From NCBI GenBank assembly GCA_022419385.1, contig JAJUBI010000009.1, positions 620,001-684,000 of the forward strand: DNA of 64,000 bases, in the 5' to 3' direction. This document shows, one piece after another, positions 57,018-64,000 of the stretch (the stretch's first letter is position 1; each line of letters begins with the position of its first letter). The notes below the pieces were generated by a model that saw only the letters and a program-made list of their open reading frames with translations, was not told the origin of the DNA and did not search any database. Source of the DNA: Paraconiothyrium sp. Pb-2020. Lineage: Eukaryota > Ascomycota > Dothideomycetes > Pleosporales > Didymosphaeriaceae. Position numbers and translations under genes: made by a program.

Positions 57018-58113
57018 TTGATTTCTTATTTTCGCGCAATAGTAATTCCTTGGTTTCGCGCAGGGCAAGAAGGCTCTCTGCAGTGTGAGCCGTGGAGCGT
57101 TCACACCAGAGCTTCCATCAAGCCGAAGGGCAATGTGAGCAGTGATACACCATAGCATCCGGGTTCACCAGCTTTTCCTATTCAGATTCACTGCGTTTAT
57201 CTGAACCGTATTCGTACTAGAGCTGGAACCGACTAAAGGCTCGCTACTCCGTAGCTAGATACTAGTTTACCTCGCGTTATAAGCTAGCTATGGTATCTAG
57301 CTAACGCGACGCTGAGTTCCCACGGTTGTTGCTACACCTTGTCTCATCCATCAGCGTTCCTAAATACTCAGAATCTGGATAACAAAGACTGGCTGTGGAC
57401 CATAAGCTACCCAGCCCACTTTCCCTTCTATCCCGCGTCGCTTTTCCTAGACGGCGCTTCCTTCGTGTCGATTGTTAATCGAGTGGCTGGAGCGTACAGA
57501 AAGTTGGGGTCTGCGAAAGGCTGAGCAGGTGGTAGGAATAGCTGCTTGTACCATTACCTGCGAACAGTAATAGCGACTACAACTATTACTTGCTCGGCCT
57601 TTCGCACACCCCAACTTCTGTAAGCTCCAGCCACTCAATTGGAAATTGGCACGGTAAAAATGCTCCATTCGTCCTTAGCATGTTGCCCTACGTTCGGAGA
57701 TGGCGGCTCTGGGTGCAACTTTTTTTCCCTTGGGGTCTCTTGGTCACCCTCTGTCGTTGGAATGCTTGTGTGTTAGAGCACCACGCGATACCTTTTCTAG
57801 GTCACCACGCGAACACCTTACTCGTCTATTCTACATGGGCCGATTAGTCACCTTCTTGGTCCTGAGTGCATGTTACAGTCCTGGGCCTCGGGGATGGTGT
57901 TATCACGCGATGAAAAACGGTCTATGGGTAAGGTGACGAAGAGCTATCGTCAGACTATTGATGGACTAGCGAGCGGGATCGCCTTACAAGAGTCTCATTA
58001 CGGGATGTGACCAAGAACGCGCAGGACAACGCCCCGTCCTACCGCCATCTTTTCATCGTCCTCATAGCTTCATATCCGTGCCCTACCGTCCGCAGCCAAA
58101 CCTCACCAACACC
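57018..58113. other. Gap with palindromic elements
   Basis: No gene is supported between the UstYa gene and the PTR2 3' end. The sequence contains two palindromic blocks (57251-57308 and about 57481-57636), described separately, and short frames that are shadows of them. Confidence 0.5.
57481..57636. repeat. Imperfect inverted repeat (46-47 bp arms, about 63 bp centre)
   Basis: The left arm at 57481-57527 (starts GAGTGGCTGGAGCGTACAGA) and the right arm at 57591-57636 (reverse complement starts GAGTGGCTGGAGCTTACAGA) differ at about four positions. Weaker complementarity continues inward and outward, so the whole block could fold into a long hairpin. It could be a decayed foldback/MITE-type element or two inverted copies of a short sequence. 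There is no coding capacity. Confidence 0.65.
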
Positions 58114-60114
58114 CTAGTACTTATCCCCCGCCGTAACCGCAGCCGGATGTTCCCCGCGCTCCACCTCCTCATGACTATGCCTCCTATCCCTCCCGATATA
58201 ATTCGAATCCGGCAACATATTCAGCGCATCCTCCACCTTATCCGTCGGCCTCTGGTGCAGCCAAAACAGCACACCCCCAACAAACGCCAGCAGCGCCGCA
58301 GTCATATAATTCCACACCAGCAGCGGATCCTCGCTCAACGCGACAAGCGCCTGTCCCAGCGCGTTGCTAAACGCAGACATAAAGTGCCAGTACGACGTCA
58401 CGACGGAGCGCATGTTCTTGGGCGCTTTGGTAAACGCGTACTCGAGGCCTGTCACGCTGGTGAAGATTTCGGAGAAGCCGATGAAGACGTAGGGAACGGA
58501 TTGGATCCAGACGTTGAGCGGGGAGCGGATTTTGTCGCCGGCGGCGTCTTCGCAGCCGTTGAGGTATTTGCCGCAGGTCGTGGAGTTGTAGATGTAGTAT
58601 TGGATGACGGTGGCGGAGACCATGGCGAGGGAGGCGAGCATGAAGCCGAGGGCCATGCGCTTGATGGGGGTGAACTTGATGCCGCGTTTGCGGAGGAAGG
58701 GGTAGAGGAAGTTGTCGACAAGGGGGATGAAGACGACGAGGGAGATGGGGTTAAGGTTGGTGATGACGTCGTTGGGGACGCCGTTGAGGGTCATGGTGGC
58801 GGCTTGGGAGACGAGGTTGTTATTCATTTGGTTGTATGCGACCCCTGGACCTGGTCAGCGGCCATCCTCGGCTGGTCATTGGCACGATAGTAACTTACAG
58901 TAGAGCGGGGTCCAGGTGAAGCACGAGCAGGCACGCAGACCACGAGCAACTTGGTCAACCCAAGCGTCGTCAAACTGCATCCATCCTGGCTTGCGGTCAC
59001 CGAGCCTGCTGGGCTTGACGTCTTCCCAGAAGTTCTCAGACTTCAAGTTCTTACGAGTAGTAACAGGGTTGATGGACCATTTGCCCTTCTGCGCCAGGGT
59101 AAGAAGCTTCCAGGCACGGATAACCAGCGATCCGGTGGGCGGGCTCTTGTGGTACATGTTGCGGCAGAAGAACAGGACCAATGGGCAGAAGCAGAACATG
59201 ATGGTAGGCAACAGGTAGGAAGCCCAGAACCCGATGTACTTCTCCACGTAGACCATGGAGATCTGGCCAGTGAGGGAGCCGATATTGATGAACATGTAGA
59301 AGTACAGAAAGATGCGGGACAGGGTGATGTTCGGGTCCGAGATGGCGCGCTGGCCCGTCTTTGGGTCTATGATGACACGGGGTTTAGTTTGTCGGTACTG
59401 CTCAGCAATGAGCGGAGAGATGTTGGCCTTGAACGCTCCCGTACCGAAGCCAAGGATGATGACGCCTAGTATAAATGGTGCAATGGCCTTGCCACTGGCG
59501 AGCACAGTGGGCAGAGCAGAGATGATCAACAGGATGTGTCCGACGATGGAGAAGGCGATGGCAATGAAGATCGTGTTGAAGCGCCCCAGGTACTCATCCG
59601 CGATGATCGCTCCAATAATCGGAGTCATGTAAGACCAGAATTGGTTGAAGAGAACGATACCCGTTGATGCTCTCTGTCCCATGCCAAGAGCACCAGGCTG
59701 TCCCTCTGAGGAGGGGTCCTTACCGGTCGGATGACCTTCAGGCAGCGGGTGCTGGATGTAGTTGGTGTCTGGGGAACATGTTAGAGTTGGATCGCTTTAG
59801 CAATCTAGGTACTTACAGACGACTGAGCAGCCATAGTAGCCGAAACGCTCGCAAAGCTCAACGAATGCGACAGTGTAGGCGATCCACGGTATCTTGCCGG
59901 AAATACGGGGTAGCGTAGCAAGCTCTTCTTCCGTAGGCTCTTCGCCCTCCAGATCAGCTTCGAACTCCACGGGACCATGAGCGTGAGTAAGGCTGTCGCT
60001 GGTACTGTGGCGACCCAGGGCCTCTTTCTCATTGGCCTCAAATAAAGGCGTCGCGACCTTGGGCTCGTGGCTCATGGCAAGATCCACTTGGTTCTGCGCA
60101 GCGGAGAGAGCCAT
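58114..60114 (-). CDS. Proton-coupled oligopeptide transporter (PTR2/POT family)
   Basis: Three exons (60114-59817, 59768-58899, 58850-58114) give 634 aa. A 75-residue polar N-terminus precedes VAFVELCERFGYYGCSVV, the TM1 ExxERFxYY motif used for proton coupling. Further family marks are NQFWSYMTPIIGAIIADEYL, GFGTGAFKANISPLIAEQY and FLYFYMFINIGSLTGQ, the PTR2 signatures, and the late block GVAYNQMNNNLVSQAATMTL. It imports di- and tripeptides with H+ at the plasma membrane. It is the gene next to UstYa (1.1 kb away, tail to tail) and is followed by a secreted dipeptidyl-peptidase on the same strand. The pair makes sense as a peptide-scavenging unit, and could alternatively serve the candidate RiPP locus. 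No damage is seen. Confidence 0.95.
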
Positions 60115-61580
60115 GCTGGATGGGGGTCCCTCTGTGCGGGTTGCGATCGTGGGACAGCCTGATATTAAGCACAGTGAAGCGGGGTGAACGAGGTCGCTGC
60201 ACCCCTACACACAGGGGACATCGCCTGAATTATACCTGCACGGCAGACGCACGCTCCGTGCGATAGGCAAGAGCTGTTTCAAGCAGGTGAGTGACAGCGG
60301 ATGTAACAATCAGAGCGTTCGTCTCGGCGTAACTTGCGCTTGTGAGATCAAGAGCTCTTACAGGCCTCGCAAGACATTGGCGTTGATAACACAAGATCCG
60401 CAGAGGGTTGCTGCCAAGTTGCTCGATTGCTGCTGCACTTGGCGCAAGTGGCAGACAGATTGTCGCCATAGCAAGGAGTTGAATCCTGGCCCCTGTCCCA
60501 GCTGAGCTCGCCGGGCTGGCAAGAAATTACCGGCCTCGTATCGCAGTCATGCCCGCACAACACAACTTTTGTTGGTGTCTTGCTAACAACGCGGGATTCG
60601 TAATAATGATTCCAAGGCTGTGGTGTTGTAGTCTTGTCGAGTATTTGCCTCTCCCGACTTGGCCTGATGGAACAACTTGGCGGGGCCCACAGGTAGGCAA
60701 ATCCGCGCTTGCTCCCCGCACAAGAACGATGCCAATGCGCCCAAGTTATCTATGTCGCCAAACCCTGTTGGGAAGGTTCTCTGTCTTGACTTGGCGTTGG
60801 ATGCACGGCGTCCGCTTGGATCGATTTTATTCGCAGCGCGCCACTGCATCTGCGCTGACATTTTATCACGCGGGCGTCGCCTTCCACTGCTGAGCTTCGA
60901 GGCATGGCGCGCCTAGTTGCCCCTGCTTATCTCCTCACGCATTAGGGATCGGGACCGATGCGGAAGAGGCTCCTGGGCTGGCGCCACCATGCGGAAAGAC
61001 GATTCTGTTGGCTCCGCAAATAGCTGGCAATAACTCTGCATCCAAGACCCAAGATCACAGTCTTGAAGAAATTGCTGGTATGCCACGGCGCATTCCTCTT
61101 GAGTTGGGCGCGGGTCCTTCATCAGCATTGCCGTCCAGAGCCCGGTCCATTTTCATATGTAGAAGACTTCTTTCTAAGAAGACTCGATGAAATGTCGGTA
61201 CATTGCGGCTTGCGCAATAGCATGCATGAGTATCGCTTTGGATGTGTAAATGTAGTGCAGTATCGTGCGCGTCACGTATGAAAGTCGGAACACACATACC
61301 TAGTACGGTGCGCTGCAGAAACCTGATTCCAAGCACCAGGTAGCGGGTGGTAGAAGGATCCTTCGGCAAGGCTATTTGGAATCGTCGCGCATCGAAATTC
61401 TTTCAGTATGCGCGCACACGCACAATCGTGCTTGTCGCCTTCTCTTTTGAATCACAACATAAGAGATTGGAAATGATGTGTAGACATTAATATTATTGCG
61501 CCTTGACGGCGGTTCTTTCGCAAAGGGGCAGCGTAAGGCGCCGATCAAACCCCCATTTAGCTAAGATGTATTACCGTCGT
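60115..61580. other. Intergenic region between the PTR2 and DPP5 genes
   Basis: It is about 1.5 kb long. It holds the PTR2 promoter and the 3' flank of the peptidase gene. Several short frames on both strands have no domain, start context or splice support. Confidence 0.45.
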
Positions 61581-63869
61581 CTACTGACCGATCGCATTAT
61601 CGTCAAGGTCGGTACCCTTCGACCAGTGGTTGATCCAGTTGAAGATCTCAGTGTGCCAAAAGATAGAGTTCTCAGGATTAAGGACCCAATGGTTCTCATC
61701 AGGGAAGCTGAGCAAGCGCGACGGGATACCCTTTGTCTGCAGGATATTGAAAAGCGACAGCCCGTCGCTTTCAGGCAGCCGGTAGTCGAGCGAATTGTGA
61801 ACAACGAACTGAGGCGTGCTAAAGTTGGCGACGTGATTTTGAGGGTTGAATTCGTGGTATGTCGTGTTTTCAGCCCAGATGGGCCCCAGGTAGTCGTGTC
61901 GTATGAACCACAACTCCTCGGATGAGAAAGCGGACTCGGTGTTCGAGATACCATCGTGCGTGACGATGGCCTTGAACTCGCGTCCAAGGTCATGGCCCTG
62001 AATCCAGTTCGTCATGTATCCTCCGTAGCTTGCACCAGCGACGATACCGTTCTTGGTATCGACGAAGGACGAGAGGTTGTCTCTAACATACTCCCAGCCG
62101 AGGACGACGTCTTCGTAGGGATAGCTACCCCACTCGCCAGCAATTCTATCGGTCAGTTCCTGACCGAAACCCGTGCTACCCGTTGGGTTGGGAGCCACCA
62201 CGACGTAACCCTGGTCAGCCCATACCTGGAAATTCCATCGTGTGGACCAGGAGTTAGCATTCGCTCCCTGAGGACCACCGTGAACAATGTATGCAAGCGG
62301 GTACTTCTCTCCCTCGCTGAAGTTGCTCGGCTTGACGACTAGAGCATGCAACTGCTGGTCAAAGTTCGGAAGAGAGCCATCGTAGAAGAACTCTTCTAGA
62401 GTGTCGGGTCCCAGTCCAGCTAGATCTTCATCGACCTTCACTGCTGAAAAGAGAACGTTCTGGGTACCATTCGTGGAAAGAGTGTAAAAGTCGGCTGACG
62501 TCCAGACGGCGCTGGCTGCAATAAGAAGCGAAGAGTCGGGAAGTACCGCAAGGCCAGATATGGAGGTGACAGATGTCAGGTTCTTAGGCTTGAAATCGGC
62601 ATCGCTGTCCAATGGAATGTGGAAAGCGCGTGTCCTTGCGTAGTCCTCTGCAGTCGTGAAGAAAGATTTACTGTCAGGAGCCCAAGCAATCGAGCCAGCT
62701 GATCGGTCCCAATCAGGAGCCAGACCCTTCCAGTTGCTCGTGGAAACCGCGCTGCCATTACCAGTGCTGTACCCGCCCTGGGCAATGTCCACAACATAGA
62801 GCTTCACTCTGTCAGACTCGTAATACTCTCCATCCTGCTGGTAGTATGCAAGCTTCGAGCTATCAGGAGAGAAAGTAGGAGCACCAGAAGCGCCTTTATG
62901 ACCCGCTTCGTAAGCCTCGGAACCTGGGCCGTTGAAAGGCTCAGGGGCAGCGGAGCCATCGAAAGCACCGACGTAGATGTAGCTAGCCGTGAAGTTGGCT
63001 TTGTTCAGGTGAGGCGCTTTGCTCAGGAGAGCATAGGTGGAGCCATCGGGGCTGATGTCGTAGTCACCGCTGCCACCGAATGGCTGCACGGGGCTCTCCG
63101 GTCGCGTTACGTTGAATGGGATATCTTTCAGAAGATTTCGCACTTCGTGATTCTCCAGACCATAGCCTGAGGCTTTGAGCAATGTTCCAGCAAACACAGC
63201 ATAGCGTTGCTTAGTTAGCCAGGTGTCCCAGTGGCGAGCGTAAATATCGCTGTACAGACGGCCAGTGTTTCGTGCCTTCGGTGCGAGCTCCTCGTTGTAG
63301 GCTGTCCCGTTCGGGTACGCTAGAGAGTTGACTAGGAAGCGCAAGTCTCCCGACGATGTGTTGGCGACTTTCAGACCCGAAAATGGCGCCTCAAGCGAAG
63401 CTACTAGTTTTCTTCTCGAACGTAAGCTTTCGCTACAGCGTAGTCTCGCGGTGTTGCACGTACCTTTCCGACGGCTTCGCGGTGTCGCCAATCCAAAGCG
63501 TGACACCGCCCGGCACGTCCTCGTTGGTTCCGTTTATGTAGAGAACCCCGGTTTCGGTCCCTGGTATCCAGACCGCTTCGTTAACCTCGCTAGCGTTCAG
63601 TCCAGAGTCCGTGATCTCGCCAGTCTCGAGGTCCAACAGTTGCCAAGCATGAGTTGAAGACTCCTCCTCGAACGAGTACTGGGAGTAAGAGAACAGGGCA
63701 ACTTTTCCTGACGGGTTCGGCACAGGAGCACCACGTCTCGGAGCTTGAAGCAGCTGTCTTTAGATTGTCAGTCGCCGTCACAATCGCGTTTTTCTGAAAT
63801 TACTTACTTGGGAGTAATTGCGCAAGCTCCTGCAGCCAAAGCGGCTACAATGCCAAAGTTTCGCACCAT
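61581..63869 (-). CDS. Secreted dipeptidyl-peptidase 5 (S9 family serine peptidase)
   Basis: Three exons (63869-63808, 63757-63464, 63414-61581) give 729 aa, the normal DPP5 length. A short signal peptide (MVRNFGIVAALAAGACAITP) is followed by QLLQAPRRGAPVPNPSGKVA, the family N-terminus, and a beta-propeller (blocks such as SGAPTFSPDSSKLAYYQQDG and SIAWAPDSKSFFTTAEDY). The C-terminal alpha/beta-hydrolase domain carries YIVHGGPQGANANSW, the nucleophile elbow GASYGGYM (Ser581), Asp662 in SLDYRLPESDG and His694 in PDENHWVL, the S9 triad in order. It releases dipeptides outside the cell. The exon 2-3 acceptor (TTCGAG|A) is the only choice I found that keeps the frame. The PTR2 transporter downstream on the same strand would import its products. 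Confidence 0.94.
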
Positions 63870-64000
63870 GCTTGCTACCCTCGAATGAACTCAATTGAAG
63901 CTTTTCAGTGACGGTAAGCAACAATAGCTCTCGGTACGACCCTTCCAATTGCGAAGCCCAGGTGGAGGTGCCAGGTAGATATTGCGGCTGCGGGGTTCTT
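63870..64000. promoter_or_regulatory. Upstream flank of the DPP5 gene, cut by the window edge
   Basis: These 131 nt lie just upstream of the DPP5 start codon on its coding strand, so they hold at least part of its leader and promoter. No further gene start is visible before the window ends. Confidence 0.4.

Noticed and set aside
58078..58890. 270-codon plus-strand open frame
   Set aside because: It is antisense to the last exon of the PTR2 gene, whose motifs are unambiguous.
60470..60520. Possible tRNA B-box-like sequence (GAGTTGAATCCTGG)
   Set aside because: No matching A box or cloverleaf could be drawn around it.

Overview
The window is nuclear DNA of a filamentous ascomycete (Pezizomycotina). 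Genes are split by short introns (about 46-100 nt, mostly GTAAGT/GTGAGT...CAG/TAG). The families are typical of the group: HET-domain and Goodbye-NACHT-TPR proteins, Zn2Cys6 regulators, a TRI12-type efflux pump, a UstYa-family protein, and GH67 and GH92 enzymes. A Dothideomycete is my best guess, from overall gene content only. I see no rRNA, tRNA, CRISPR array, operon or intact transposon. All exon joins below were worked out by hand from splice signals and reading-frame continuity.

Layout. 0-1.1 kb: relic of an APH/hydroxylysine-kinase-like gene. 1.2-1.5 kb: possible small gene. 2.0-5.7 kb (-): PMC1-type Ca2+ P-type ATPase with a one-base frameshift. 7.3-9.0 kb (+): Zn2Cys6 regulator whose DNA-binding exons are intact but whose body is broken. 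9.9-12.0 kb (-): HET-domain gene with a shattered 3' end. 12.7-15.4 kb (+): secreted GH67 alpha-glucuronidase. 16.4-18.2 kb (+): ankyrin protein with a STAND-like N-terminus. 19.3-21.0 kb (+): acidic disordered protein. 21.0-22.7 kb (-) and 23.5-25.3 kb (+): divergent cytochrome P450 and TRI12-like MFS pump. 25.8-28.3 kb (+): protein with four C2HC zinc fingers. 29.4 kb (+): small acidic CxxC protein. 29.9-34.1 kb (-): Goodbye-NACHT-TPR protein. 34.6-37.1 kb (-): large Pro-rich unknown. 38.6-41.2 kb (-): secreted GH92 mannosidase. 41.7-41.9 kb: aspartate aminotransferase relic. 42.3-44.1 kb (-): sugar permease. 46.8-48.0 kb (+): secreted beta-propeller lactonase-like protein. 48.2-49.6 kb (-): GT31-like glycosyltransferase. 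50.5-52.3 kb (+): intact Zn2Cys6 regulator. 52.8-53.4 kb (+): MARVEL-like membrane protein with frameshifts. 54.3-54.8 kb (-): secreted protein made of four cysteine-containing repeats. 55.9-57.0 kb (+): UstYa (DUF3328) protein. 58.1-60.1 kb (-): PTR2-type peptide transporter. 61.6-63.9 kb (-): secreted dipeptidyl-peptidase 5.

The most interesting part is 54.3-57.0 kb. A secreted repeat protein is transcribed away from a UstYa-family gene across a shared 1.2 kb spacer. UstYa proteins act in fungal ribosomal-peptide (dikaritin) pathways, whose precursors are secreted multi-repeat proteins, so this pair is a candidate RiPP locus with an undescribed core (consensus CTRDLDARACPWSKY). A Zn2Cys6 regulator, a peptide transporter and a secreted peptidase lie within 10 kb, but their membership is unproven. 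The precursor lacks a dibasic site between every repeat, so an ordinary repeat effector is the main alternative.

Two other themes stand out. First, allorecognition or NLR-type genes recur (HET, ankyrin/STAND-like, Goodbye-NACHT-TPR). Second, one-base frameshifts and relics are frequent. Some sit in C or G runs and could be sequence errors; others (in the HET, Zn2Cys6, APH and aminotransferase genes) look like real decay.
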